In this document: in pieces, positions 1-9,412 of the stretch
How positions within the stretch are numbered: position 1 is the stretch's first letter
Layout: each line of letters starts with the position of its first letter
Assembly (NCBI GenBank): GCA_963575745.1
Contig: CAUYUJ010002113.1
Span: 852,001 to 916,000, forward strand
Direction of reading: 5' to 3'
DNA length: 64,000 bases
Source: Prorocentrum cordatum
Lineage: Eukaryota; Sar; Dinophyceae; Prorocentrales; Prorocentraceae
Translations under genes and position numbers: made by a program
Notes under the pieces: generated by a model
Seen by the model: the letters and a program-made list of their open reading frames with translations, nothing else
Database searches by the model: none
What the model was told of the DNA's origin: nothing

Positions 1-605
1 ATCGCGGCCCCATAGGGAGCTCCACCGAAGGCCCTAATGGCAAGGTTCGCGCGGCAGCCTCGGGCCATTCCGGAGGATGGTGGCCCCACAGGAACTCCTC
101 CGAAGGCGTCGCTGGCGGGGGGCTCGCACGGCGGCCTGGGGCCATTTCGGCGCACCCGTGGCGAGGATCGTGGCCCAAAAAGGAGCTCCGCCGAAGGCCC
201 CAGCGGCAGGGGTTCGCGCGGCGGCACCGGGCCATTTCGGAAAACCGGCCCCATAGGGAGCTCCGCCGAAGGCGCTAGTGACAGGGTTCGCATGGCGGCC
301 TGGGGCCATTTCGGCACGCACCTCGTGAGGATCGCGGCCACATAGGGAGCCCCGCCGAAGGCCCCATTGACAGGGTTCGCATGGCCGCCTCGGGCCAGTT
401 CGGCACGCCCCTTCACGAGGATCGCGGCCCCATAGGGAGTTCCACCGAAGGCGTCGACGGCAGGGTTTGCATGGCGGCCTCGGGCCATTTCGGCGCACCC
501 CTCACGAGGATCGTGGCCCCATAGAAGCTCCACCAAAGGCGTCAGTGGCAGGGTTCGCTTGGCCGCCCCGGGCCATTTCGGCACACCCCTCACGAGGATC
601 GTGGC
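1..605. repeat. Tandem array, ~86-bp unit, about 7 copies
   Basis: A core like CCCATAGGGAGCTCCACCG recurs near 10, 80, 170, 250, 335, 428 and 515. Each core is followed by a 'gcagggttcgc.tggcggcc' block and 'gggccatttcggca.cc'. Units are diverged, with differences spread over the whole unit. The open frames on both strands here are only translations of the repeat. The array ends at 'GGCCACGATCCTCGTGAGG' read on the minus strand, exactly where the exon-like block 606-815 begins. Confidence 0.85.
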
Positions 606-815
606 CGAATAGCTGCGCTGCTTCAACAACCGCGCTCGGGCGTCGTACTCCGCCTTGTCGACGTGCAACGCCACCTCCTCCCTCATGCCTCTCAGAGCCC
701 TCTCCTGCTTTTACCCCTCGGTCAGAAGGACGCCGTCCTCGTCGTCGTCGGCGCCCGCGAAGACGGCCACGAACGCGTCGCCGAGCATGTCGTGCTCCGG
801 CGAGAAGCCGTGGCC
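606..815 (-). pseudogene. Decayed exon-like coding block, function unknown
   Basis: One minus-strand frame reads about 70 codons of protein-like sequence: GHGFSPEHDMLGDAFVAVF, then an acidic stretch AGADDDEDGVLLTEG, a TAA at 713-711, and then in the same frame KQERALRGMREEVALHVDK followed by AEYDARARLLKQRSYS. The mixed hydrophobic/charged pattern and absence of low complexity differ from the R/P/A-rich shadow frames around it. Both edges are the 'GGCCACG' junction of the flanking 86-bp repeats. The single stop suggests a dead exon; a sequencing error or unusual splicing is possible. No family was recognised. Confidence 0.5.
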
Positions 816-1089
816 ACATAGGGAGCGCGGGGGAGCGCGGGCGAAGATGGTATTCACAATTGCGGTATTCACAACTGCATGTGGTTGAGTCCTTCGCCAA
901 GCTAATTTCCGGCGGTCTTATTGAAGGACCGGGGTCCCACCAATAGAGGGCAACTCATTATTCCCAACCATTATGTGGTGTTGGGTCCTCGTTTTGAAAA
1001 GACAGCGCCCCGCGTTCCTTCCTTCCTCCTCCTCCTCTCCTCCGCCTCCCCCTCCCTCCCCCCGTCACACTTCTCACTTGTACACACTC
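816..1089. other. Spacer between the two repeat arrays
   Basis: It begins with a degenerate repeat unit (tagggagcgcggg, doubled). It contains 'cacaactgcatgtggttgagtcc' at about 868, which resembles 'cacaactgcatatgattgggtcc' at about 2733, the right edge of the next array. A pyrimidine tract lies at 1017-1080. No gene was seen. Confidence 0.5.
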
Positions 1090-2712
1090 TTCACACGTTT
1101 CGTGGCCCCAGAGGGAGCTCAACCGAGGGTCCCAATGGCGCAGCCCGCATCCGTCCCCGCCACCAATTTCGGCACACCCCTCACACGTCTCGTGGATGCA
1201 CACATGCGTCCCCGCCACCCATTTCGGCACACCCCTCACGCGCTTCGTGGCCTCATAGGGAGCTCCACCGAAGGCCCCAGTGGTGGTACTCACATGCGTC
1301 CCCGCCACCCATTTCGGCACACCTTACACGCTTCATGGCCCCAGAGAAGCTCCACCGAAGGTCTCACTGGCGCAGCCCGCATGCGTCCCTACCACTCATG
1401 TCGGCACAGCCCTCGCGCGCTTCGTGGCCCCATAAAGAACTCCACTGATGGCCCAAGTGGCGCAGCCCAGATGCGTCCCCGCCACCCATTTCGGCACACA
1501 CCTCACACGCTTCGTGGCCCCATAGGGAGCTCCACCGATGGCTCAAGTGACGCAGCCCGAATGCGTCCCCGCCACCAATGTCGGCACACACCTCACACCC
1601 TTCGTGTCCCCTCTAACAGCTCTACCGATGGCTCCAATTGCGCAGCCCGAGTGCGTCCCCGCCGCCCATTTCGGCACACACACACACACACCGCACGCTT
1701 CGTGGCCCCATAGAGAGGTCCCAAAGGCGCAGCCCGCATGCGTCCCCGCCACAATGTTTGGCACACACCTCCCACGCTTCGAGGCCCCATAGGAGCTCCA
1801 CTGACGGTCCCACTGGGGCAGCCCGCATGCGTCCCCGCCACCCATGTCGGCACACAACTCACACGTTTTGTGGCCACATGGGAGCCCCGCCGACGGTCTC
1901 ACTGGCGCAGCCCGCATGCGTCCCCACCACACATTTTTACACACCCTTTCACACGTTTCGTAGACCCGTAGGGAGCTCCGCCGAAGGTCCCTGTTGAGCA
2001 GCCCGAGTGCATCCCCGCCACCCATGTCGGCACACCCCTCATACGCTTCGTCGCTCAATAGGAGCTCCATGGCGCAGCCCGAATGCGCCCCCCCCCCCAC
2101 ACTCAATTTGACACACACACACACACACACCGATTTCACATGTTTGGTGGCCCCAAAAGAACCCCGCCGAAGGTCTCACTGTCGCAGCCCGCATGCGTCC
2201 CCGCCACCAATTTCGGCACACCTCTCACACGCTTCGTGGCCCCATAGGGAACTCCATCGAATAACCCAATGGAGATGCACACATGCGTCCCCGCCACCCA
2301 TTTCGGCACGCCCCTCACGCGTCTCGTGGCCTCATAGGGAGCTCCACCGAAGGCCCCAATGGTGGTACTCACGTGCGCCCCCGCCGCCGATTCCGGCACA
2401 GCCCGCACACGCTTCGTGGTCCCATAGGAAGCTCGACCCAAGGCCCAAGTGGCGGTGCCCACATGTTCCCGCCACCCGTTTCGGCACACCCCTCACACGT
2501 TTCGTGGCCCCATGGGGAGCTCCACCGAATACCCCAGTGGCGCAGTCCACAAGAGTCCCCACAACCCATTTCAGCACACCCCTCACACGCTTCGTGGCCC
2601 CACAGGGTACTCCACCGATGGCCCCAGTGGCGGTGCCCACATGGGTCCCCGCCACTCATTCCAGCACACCCCTCACACGCTTCGTGGCCCCATTGGGGGC
2701 TCCACCGCAGAC
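1090..2712. repeat. Tandem array, ~89-bp unit, about 19 copies
   Basis: Units run 'ttcgtggccccatagggagc', 'tccaccgaaggccccagtgg', 'cgcagcccgcatgcgtcccc', 'gccacccatttcggcacacc', 'cctcacacgc'. Starts fall near 1098, 1245, 1330, 1420, 1510, 1600, 1699, 1779, 1868, 1957, 2047, 2139, 2231, 2323, 2413, 2501, 2591 and 2681. The unit is related to the 1-605 array. A CA microsatellite has expanded inside two units (1677-1692, 2112-2131). ORFs in all frames are repeat translations. Confidence 0.9.
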
Positions 2713-3090
2713 GATACTCACAACTGCATTACTCACAACTGCATATGATTGGGTCCTGTTGTCCGCGGCACCCGCCGTGCACCCGCCGCGCAACAACGAC
2801 GACGACAACGACGAGACGAGGAAGAGGAGGAGGAGGGGGAGGAGGAAGAGGAGGTGGAGGAGGAGGAGGAGGAGGAGGTTTCAGGACGAGTCCTGTTCAC
2901 CGCCGAGAGAAAGGAAGGGGGAACCAAAATACTGAAGACCTTTGGCGGCTACTTCTGTGGAGCCTTCCTCCCCCTGGCTCCCCCTGTGCGCGGCTGGCTA
3001 CGGGCATCCCCCCCCCCTTGGCCGCCCCCGTCTGACCCGCGCTCCGCCCCAGCCGGTGGCCGGGCACGTCGTGCGCACTCCTTGAGCAAC
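2713..3090. other. Spacer with purine tract
   Basis: It holds a (GGA)n-rich tract at about 2815-2880 and GC-rich unique sequence. Nothing else was recognised. Confidence 0.4.
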
Positions 3091-3093
3091 TGA

Positions 3094-3324
3094 GCAGGGA
3101 CCGACCGTCCCGGCATTCCTATAGTCCTACCACGAATTGTTCTTAGAACCCCAAAAACGTTTCGAAGAACAAACACAAGGTTCTTAGAACATAAGCCCGA
3201 TGTGTCAAACCAAGACGGTATCCGCCAGCAACGTTCTAAGAACATCTCGTGGAAATCACAAAAAGGTTCCTAGAATATTGTTTGGTGGGGCTATAGGAGA
3301 GCCAGGACGCTTCGCCACTGCTTG
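3094..3324. mobile_element. MITE-like element, 'CCTATAGTC' family, copy 1
   Basis: The left end, read 5'-3', is GCAGGGACCGACCGTCCCGG then CATTCCTATAGTCCTACCA. The reverse complement of the right end is CAAGCAGTGGCGAAGCGTCC then TGGCTCTCCTATAGCCCCACCA. The arms stay alignable for about 60 bp, including GTTCTTAGAACC-like inner motifs. The second copy, at 5657-5885, is alignable over its full length. No internal ORF was seen, so it is non-autonomous. No clear target duplication flanks this copy. Confidence 0.75.
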
Positions 3325-3608
3325 ACACTCCCCCCCCCCCGCGGGATGACTCGGAGCCCTCGATGAGGAGCTGCGGCTTGCCTGTGGCTCGCGCGCGGCC
3401 GGCGCGCGCGGGGCCGGGCGCCGGCGCGAGGGGCCCTCTCGGCCTCCTCGGTGCGGCTCGGCAGTGTGGACCGCTCTGGTCCTGGTCAGGAAGAGCAGGT
3501 GCCCACGGACCCCCCCCAACCCCGCCCAACCAACGTGGGGGGGGAGGGGGCAAGAGAAAAACACGAACGGCAAGAGAGAAAGGGCAGGGGACGGACACGC
3601 AGATGATT

Positions 3609-3775
3609 GGGGGGCGGAAAGATACGGATACGTGTTGTCCCCGGACCTCTCCTGGGGTGCGTTCTGACCAGAATTTCGAGGCGAATCCAGCGGTGACAAC
3701 GAGGATTCCCCAGGAGGACCAGGAAAGGCCGAAAACGAAGGGGGACAACACGTATCTGTATCTTTTTCTCCCCCG
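3609..3775. mobile_element. MITE-like element, 'GATACGTGTTGTCCC' family, copy 1
   Basis: The TIRs are GGAAAGATACGGATACGTGT-TGTCCC on the left and, reverse-complemented, GAAAAAGATACAGATACGTG-TTGTCCC on the right. The interior 'gggtgcgttctga' and 'cgaggcgaatccagcggtg' recurs at 9455-9500 and, partly, at 58800-58850. Non-coding. Confidence 0.7.
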
Positions 3776-3878
3776 AGAAAGGGGAGAGGGGAGGAAGTGG
3801 GTCGCCGAACTCTGGCGCTGTGCGGGCGCTGACGTGCGGCCTCCTCCTCCTCCTCCTCCTCCTCTTCCTCCTCAATGC

Positions 3879-4061
3879 GGTCGGGAACTTTTGCACAGCG
3901 GCGTGTCGCGGCGACGGCCCCGGCTCCTCCCTCCTCCCTCCTCCCTCCTCCCTCCTCCCTGGGACGTTGATTTTGTGAGGCCAGGAAATAGATTAACGCA
4001 TCGTTCCAGGCGCGGTGGGCCAGAACCGGCAGAGCGACACGCTATCCTACAGCTCCCGACC
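3879..4061. mobile_element. MITE-like element, 'AGCGTGTCGC' family, copy 1
   Basis: The left end GGTCGGGAACTTTTGCACAG-CGGCGTGTCGC pairs with the reverse complement of the right end, GGTCGGGAGCTGTAGGATAG-CGTGTCGC. The interior contains a 7-bp CTCCCTC-type microsatellite (3921-3960). The related copy at 31879-32091 has the same ends. Confidence 0.7.
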
Positions 4062-4106
4062 TCACTCACATCCTGATCATCCTCCTACCCTCGTCCGTCC
4101 CCATCC

Positions 4107-4222
4107 TTGTCAGCATCATCTTCAACAATATCAGCATCGTCTCATCACCATCGTCATCATCACCACCGTCGTCATCGTTGTCGCCGCCCTGACACATCCC
4201 ATCAGAAGTATCATTGTCACCA

Positions 4223-4292
<70 letters not shown>

Positions 4293-4293
4293 G

Positions 4294-4353
<60 letters not shown>

Positions 4354-4365
4354 TATCAGCAGCAG

Positions 4366-4430
<65 letters not shown>

Positions 4431-4491
4431 GCATCAGCATCAGCATCAGCATCAGCATCAGCATCAGCATCAGCATCAGCATCATCATCAG

Positions 4492-4563
<72 letters not shown>

Positions 4564-4574
4564 ATCATCATCAT
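4107..4574. repeat. (CAT)n microsatellite
   Basis: Degenerate from 4107, almost pure CAT/ATC from 4224 to 4570, with a CAG-CAT dimer block (4430-4485). The poly-His, poly-Ser, poly-Ile and poly-Met frames are artefacts of the repeat. Confidence 0.95.
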
Positions 4575-4689
4575 GCTCTCTCGTCATCGCCGTTGGCATC
4601 GTCACCTATGATCCCCGCGAATGGTTGGAGCACCAGCCACGCTTGCACAGGCAGTGGCAGTGGATCGGCTGCCCACCCCTGCAGGTCCA

Positions 4690-4697
4690 TCCTGGTG
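4690..4697. repeat. Target-site duplication, left (TCCTGGTG)
   Basis: The identical 8-mer is at 4949-4956, directly outside the right end of the 4698-4948 element. Confidence 0.75.
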
Positions 4698-4948
4698 CTT
4701 AGTGGGCCCTGGAAACGACAGGGCCGTTTTTTTACCGGTTACGTTTTGCCGTTTTCTTGCCGGTTCCGACGCCGTTTTTGTTCCCGGTTTCGTCGCCGTT
4801 TTTTGACCGGTTCCGGCTCTGGTTCCAATCCTGGAGCCGTTTTTGTTGCCGTCTCCGGTCGCCGTTTTGTTTGCCGCTTCCATTTTTCAGAGGAGCTCTT
4901 TTTGGAAACGGTGACAAAACGGCCCCGCCCTTTCCGCGGCCCACAAAG
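4698..4948 (+). mobile_element. MITE, 'GTGGGCC..GGAAAC' family, copy 1, with 8-bp target duplication
   Basis: The left end is CTTAGTGGGCCCTGGAAACG; the reverse complement of the right end is CTTTGTGGGCCGCGGAAAGG. The arms continue as GGGCCGTTTT...ACCG. The element is flanked by identical 8-mers TCCTGGTG (4690-4697 and 4949-4956). The interior is a run of 'CCGTTTTTGTT.CCGGTT' modules. An inverted copy lies at 34527-34772. An 8-bp duplication is the size typical of hAT-type transposition, but the TIR start is not a textbook hAT end, so the superfamily is left open. Confidence 0.82.
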
Positions 4949-4956
4949 TCCTGGTG
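4949..4956. repeat. Target-site duplication, right (TCCTGGTG)
   Basis: Partner of 4690-4697. Confidence 0.75.
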
Positions 4957-5326
4957 CACGGCAAGTGCTCGCCACGACGGCCTTGGCGCTGGCTACTGCG
5001 GCCGCGCGACGCGGCGGCGCGCCGAGGGGCGAGGGGGGGGGTGCGAGGGGGCAGGCAGACCTTCTCGAAAGGCCCTCCAGCCCTCTGAAGGGCACTCCGC
5101 GGGAGGATGCCCGCCCACTCCGCCTTCCCCCCCCCGGGCGCGCTGCCGAGTGAGCCACCCCATCCAGAGCGGCCTCTGCTGTCGGGGATCGATCGCCAGA
5201 GGCTGCTGGGGGCCTTCAGTCTCGAGCGCATGCGCGCGCGCGCGCCCGCGCCGCCGCCGTGCCGAAGGGGGCGCGAAGAACCCGCCGCACACCTAAGTGA
5301 TGGGCCGATGTTCCACCACCACCACT

Positions 5327-5614
5327 ACCGTACGTCGACGAAATGTTGCACCACTTTTGCCGCGCATTGTCAGCTGTATTGCATTGCTCCTCCCCCCCCT
5401 CCCCCTGATCTTAATATTGGGCACATGGCAAAGATCCCTTGGCGCCCCCCCAGGGCTCGCGACAGAATGTTGCACCACCGAGCCGTTTCGATGAACCCGG
5501 GACCGGAGCCAATGTTAAGATTGGGGGGAGGGGGGGTGGAAGCGAACATCCATTGCAAAATCGGCTTGCTTTCTTGGCAACACCAGGTGGTGCAACATTT
5601 TGTCGATGTACCGT
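5327..5614. mobile_element. Large imperfect palindrome / TIR element
   Basis: The left arm starts CGTACGTCGACGAAATGTTG-CACCAC; the right arm reverse-complemented starts GGTACATCGACAAAATGTTG-CACCAC. Further in, 'CCCCCCTCCCCCTGATCTTA-ATATTGG' pairs with 'CCCTCCCCCCAATCTTAACA-TTGG'. A third copy of GAATGTTGCACCACC sits at the centre (about 5464-5478). Non-coding. Confidence 0.65.
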
Positions 5615-5646
5615 ACCATATATGTAGGAGAGGGAGGAGAGGGAGG

Positions 5647-5656
5647 AAGGAGGAGA
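5647..5656. repeat. Candidate target duplication (AAGGAGGAGA), left
   Basis: The same 10-mer is at 5886-5895 on the other side of the 5657-5885 element. A 9-10 bp duplication would suit a Mutator-like transposase, but the 10-mer is purine-rich, so chance is possible. Confidence 0.5.
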
Positions 5657-5885
5657 GCAGGGACCGACCGTCCCGGCGTTCCTATAGTCACACCACGAAA
5701 TGTTCTTAGAACCCCAAAATGTTCGAAGAACAAGCACAATGTTCTTAGAGCATTAACCCGATGTGTTAAACCAAGACAGACCCAAGCAGAACTGTTCTAA
5801 GAACACTTCGTGGGAACCACAAGAGGTTAATTAGAGCATTGCTTGGTAGGACTATAGGCACGCCAGGGCGCTTCGCCACTGCTTG
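5657..5885. mobile_element. MITE-like element, 'CCTATAGTC' family, copy 2
   Basis: The ends are GCAGGGACCGACCGTCCCGG and, on the right, CCAGGGCGCTTCGCCACTGC-TTG. Inner TIRs GGCGTTCCTATAGTCACACC and GGCGTGCCTATAGTCCTACC (reverse complement) match. It aligns with 3094-3324 throughout. Candidate 10-bp duplication at 5647/5886. No ORF. Confidence 0.75.
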
Positions 5886-5895
5886 AAGGAGGAGA
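5886..5895. repeat. Candidate target duplication (AAGGAGGAGA), right
   Basis: Partner of 5647-5656. Confidence 0.5.
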
Positions 5896-5949
5896 AGGTG
5901 GAGCGTGGCCTGGAGGCGCAACACGTTCACCGCCAGTGCGCCTCAGAGG

Positions 5950-6640
5950 TTACCGCTGAGCCCAAAATCGTACATGGGGCCTCAGCAGCGGAAGGCGAAT
6001 CGCTACCCTGACAGCTTCAGCGAGCCGTGGCACGTCCTGAGCAGCCAGCCCGGTGCAGCGACGGGCGGAAAATAGCCGAAAGGCATAAAAGTAACATACG
6101 ATGAACGCAACATTGGAATCATCCCGACCAACATCACGAAACAATACAAGCTTGACCCTGGGATCCCGGGGGACCTCGCGAGAGAGAACAACCGAGACAA
6201 GGGTCGAAAGCTTCGGGCACTCCAGGACATAGTGCGAAATTGAATCACTAGTCGAACCGCAGCCGAAAATACAGCCTGAGTGTGGCCGCCTCATTCGGTG
6301 GGCAGTAGTCCACGCGCCGAGCCAAGATTTCAAAGTGGCGGAACGGCATGCGAACAGAAGCTGTCGCAGGGCCGTTCTCATCTCCCCCCAGTCCACCAGC
6401 CCCACTCCGCCCCTCGGGAGAAACCATTTGGTGATCCTGCGATCCAGCGTGGCCCCGATCACGCGGCGAAAAAGAGCCTGTTGAAATATCGCCTGAAACT
6501 GTGATTGCCAACGGGACCTGCTTGCCGTAAAGTGTCCGATGCCGCTGCTGGTCGGGCCGGCCTGGAACAGAGAACGGCACTGACGACCTGGTTCTGACAG
6601 GCTGGCCGACGACGGAAAACCCTGGGCGGCAGATTCAAGG
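5950..6640 (-). pseudogene. Non-LTR retrotransposon, 3' part of reverse-transcriptase ORF (zf-RVT-like end)
   Basis: The minus-strand frame ending at the stop at 5950 carries the C-terminal region of a LINE-type polyprotein. First comes the post-RT helical region (ALFRRVIGATLDRRITKWF, later LKSWLGAWTTAHRM). Then comes a zinc-binding signature CIFGCGSTSDSISHYVLECP (C-x3-C-x8-H-x4-C), equivalent in place to the zf-RVT finger seen after RT domains. About 85 residues follow, with FRLFSARRCTGLAAQDVPRL near the end. No RT catalytic core is present. The frame runs into a (GGA)n tract at 6690-6736, so the element is 5'-truncated or interrupted. The finger layout differs from that of the 47-54 kb element, so it is another family. 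Confidence 0.7.
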
Positions 6641-6689
6641 AGGGCGATAGAGGGCGAGGCCCAGAAAGGAGGAGCGAGGGAGGGAGTGG

Positions 6690-6736
6690 AAAGGAGGAGG
6701 AGGAGGAGGAGGAGGAGGAGGAGGAGGAGGAGGAGG
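6690..6736. repeat. (GGA)n microsatellite
   Basis: Near-pure GGA on the plus strand; it marks the upstream break of the RT fragment 5950-6640. Confidence 0.9.
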
Positions 6737-6902
6737 GGAGGACCCATGGCAGTGGTGGTGGAACATATGCCCATCACGGAGCGCGAGGACGTGGACGGCT
6801 CGTCGCCCGCTCCCGCCGCCAGCGGGCCAACACCTCGCATCTGCTCGCGGGGGGGGGGGGGGAGAGCCGCGCCGCCACGGCCCACTGAGGGCTGCGGTCG
6901 TC

Positions 6903-7100
6903 GCGCCACAGCAAGGGGTCGTCCACGAGACACCCCCCGTAGGAAGAACCCGACCCGCAGGCCCCCAGGACGTCCACGGATGCTTGGGTTCGGGAACGCC
7001 CCGCGTCCCACAGCAGAGCCATGGACGCCGAAGAAGCCCAGGGCACCCTGGAGGCAAGCAGGGTGCTTCTCGCCATGGGCCTCCGCTGCACCGGAAGGAG
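6903..7100 (+). repeat. Dispersed ~200-bp repeat 'CCAGGACGTCC', copy 1
   Basis: Shares 'CCCCAGGACGTCC', 'GCCCAGGGCACCCTGGAGGC', 'AAGCAGGGTGCTTCTCGCCA' and 'TGGGCCTCC' in the same order with 11522-11710 and 31624-31808. The minus strand is open in all three copies (e.g. TLLASRVPWASSASM here), so a coding origin is possible but unproven. Confidence 0.7.
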
Positions 7101-7750
7101 CGCTGCGTCAGCAGCGGAAGGGCTTCTGTGGCCGCGGCAGGCCTCGGCCACGACCCACGACGGAGCTCCCCGACCCAGACCGAAGGAGCGGCCCGGCCAT
7201 GGGGGCCAGAGCACCTCGGGAACCCAACGTGACCACGGTTTTTCACCGTCTCGACTAAGCTGCCAGACCTGCACACCCTCGACCCTGGCCAGGCTCCCTC
7301 GCGGCGACACAGAACGCACCACTCCACAATGGACAGGGCTGATGGTGCGATACGACCTGGGCACAACTCTGCACAAGGGGCCTCCTATTGCGTCCCATCC
7401 AACCCAGCCGAGCGCCACTCCCTCGCACAGCCTTGTACTGCACCGCTTCCCTCGCCCCCCCTCCTCGTAACTCCTCCTAGATTCCTCAGCCCCGCCTCTC
7501 CTCGTCCTGGTGCTGCGTGGCCGACTCCGGAACCCCGGGACGCAAACATGTTGACGACTCACTTTTAGTTCCGCAGCCTTCCGCCGGCCGTCCGCCAACC
7601 TCCGCTGGCGGGCCCGCCGCCGTTTTGCTTCCGCCAGCTCTCGCCAGCCTTCCGCGGGCCTCCGCCGAAGTCCAAGCGCGCCGAAGGCAAGCCGCCCCCG
7701 CGCCCTGGCCTACCTCTGGCGGTGGCTGCGAAGGCCCTCCCTCCATGTTC
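7101..7750. other. GC-rich stretch without recognisable gene
   Basis: The minus-strand frame 7598-6774 stays open across it, but its composition (R, S, G, W rich) and lack of motifs do not support a protein. Confidence 0.4.
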
Positions 7751-8765
7751 TTCCCTTCTCCTCCCTCCTCCTCCTCCTCCTCCTCCTCTCCTCCTCCTCC
7801 TCCTCTCTCCTTCCTCCTCCTCCTCTTCCTGCTCTCCTCTCCCCTCCTCCTCCTCTCCTCCTCCTCCTCCTCTCCTCCTCACCTCCTCCTCCTCCCTCCC
7901 CTCCCCCTTCTCCTCCTCTCTCCTCCTCCCCTCCTCCTCTCCTCCCCCTCCCCCTCACCTCCCCCTCCCCCTCCCCCTCCTCCTCCTCTCCCCTCCTCCT
8001 CTCTCCTCCTCCTCCTCCTCCTCCTCTCCTCCTCCTCCTCCTCCTCCTCCTCCTCCTCCCTCTCCCTCCCTCCTCCCTCCTCCCTCCTCCCTCTCCCTCC
8101 TCACTCCTCCTCCTCCTCCTCCTCTCCCTCTCCTCCTCCTCCTCCTTCTCCTCCTCTCCTTCCTTCCTCTCCTCCTCCTCCTCCTCTCTCCTCCTCCTCC
8201 TCTCCTCCTCCCCCTCCCCCCCCTCCCCTCCTCCTCCTCCTCCTCCTTCCTCCTCCTCCTCCTCCTCTCCTCTCCCCTCCTCCCCTCCTCCTCCCTCCCC
8301 TCCCCTCCTCTCCTCCTCCTCCTCCTCCTCCTCCTCCTCCTCCTCCTCCTTCCCCTCCCCTCCCCTTCTCCTCCTCCTCCTCCTCCTCCTCCTCCTCCTC
8401 CTCTCCTCCTCTCCTCCTCTCCCTCCTCATCCTCCTCCTCCTCCTCCTCCTCCTCCTCCTCCCCCTCCCCTCCCCTTCCCCCTCCCTCCCCCTCCTCCTC
8501 CTCCTCCTCCTCTCCTCCTCCTCCTCCTCCTCCTCTCCTCCTCCTCCTCCTCCTCCTCTTCCTCCTCCTCCTCCTCCTCTCCTCCTCCTCCTCCTCCTCC
8601 TCCTCATCCTCCTCCCTCCTCCTCCTGCACCTCCTCCTCCTCCTACCTCCTCCTCCTCATCTCCTCCTGCTCTCCTCTCCTCCTCCTCCTCCCCCTCTCA
8701 TACTCCTCCCACCTCCTCCTCCTCCTCCTCCTCCTCCTCCTCCTCCTCCTCCCCCTCCTCCTCCT
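7751..8765. repeat. 1-kb (CTC/CCT)n polypyrimidine array
   Basis: Almost only C and T on the plus strand for about 1 kb, in CTC, CCCTC and CTCCC variants. The Leu/Ser/Pro frames (plus) and Arg/Gly/Glu frames (minus) are artefacts. Such homopurine-homopyrimidine mirror sequence can form triplex DNA. Confidence 0.95.
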
Positions 8766-9118
8766 GGTCCTCTTCCGCCCTCCACCCCTTCCTTCCTCAT
8801 CTTCCTCCTGGGCCGCCCCGCTCGCGCCCGAGGGGAGAGACACGCGCGCTGGCCTCTGGCGGTGACGACGAAGGATCCGGTGGACTGGGCGCGGCGCCGC
8901 GCGCATGTGTCTGGCTCGTGCTGCGTGTAGCTGCGCATCTGTTATGATTTGACGACCTGCAGTCGGACTTCATTGGACAGGACACGCGAGAGGACACAAG
9001 ACCCTTCCGAGGGCCGCGTTGCCTCAGGAATGCAGGAAGCATGGGTCGCGAGACACAGGACACAAGGGTGCCCTTGATTTGGCAGGGTCGACCTACTAAT
9101 CTGGGCCGACTGTACCAT

Positions 9119-9258
9119 GCCACCCTAACCCAACCCGAAGATCCGCATTTCGGATTGGGGAGGTACGGGTTCCATGTGTTTTTGTCAATGCTCCCCGAGC
9201 CCCCCCCCACACTAGAAGTGGAAGGCAAATTGAAGCCGTCGGGTTGGGTCGGGGTGGC
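9119..9258. mobile_element. Small fold-back element
   Basis: Ends GCCACCCTAACCCAACCCGA and, reverse-complemented right end, GCCACCCCGACCCAACCCGA: 18 of 20 bases match. Inside is a smaller hairpin CCCAACCCGAA/TTCGGATTGGG. Single copy seen. Confidence 0.6.
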
Positions 9259-9412
9259 TTCGTGGGAGGTGATGACTGCGGTCACGGACTTTTGCTTAGC
9301 GCGTCGCGGCGACGGCAACGCCGACACTTCTGCAGGCAAGCGGATGACGTGCGCTCCGGTCAGCGGGGCGGAAGACTGAGAAAAGCTCTGGACGTTGACG
9401 CATGCGAGGAAT

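Noticed and set aside
4107-4611. Poly-His, poly-Ser, poly-Ile and poly-Met ORFs
   Set aside because: Translations of the (CAT)n microsatellite in different frames. The same applies at 41588-42000, 43058-43417 and 55746-57242.
7517-8947. 476- and 402-codon Ser/Pro/Leu ORFs
   Set aside because: Produced by the CTC array; no start, motif or non-repetitive core. Same for the GGA/CTC ORFs at 9296-10078, 20162-20844 and 33568-34507.
9119-9135. Telomere-like CCCTAACCCAACCC
   Set aside because: It is the end of a small fold-back element with a matching inverted copy at 9240-9258.
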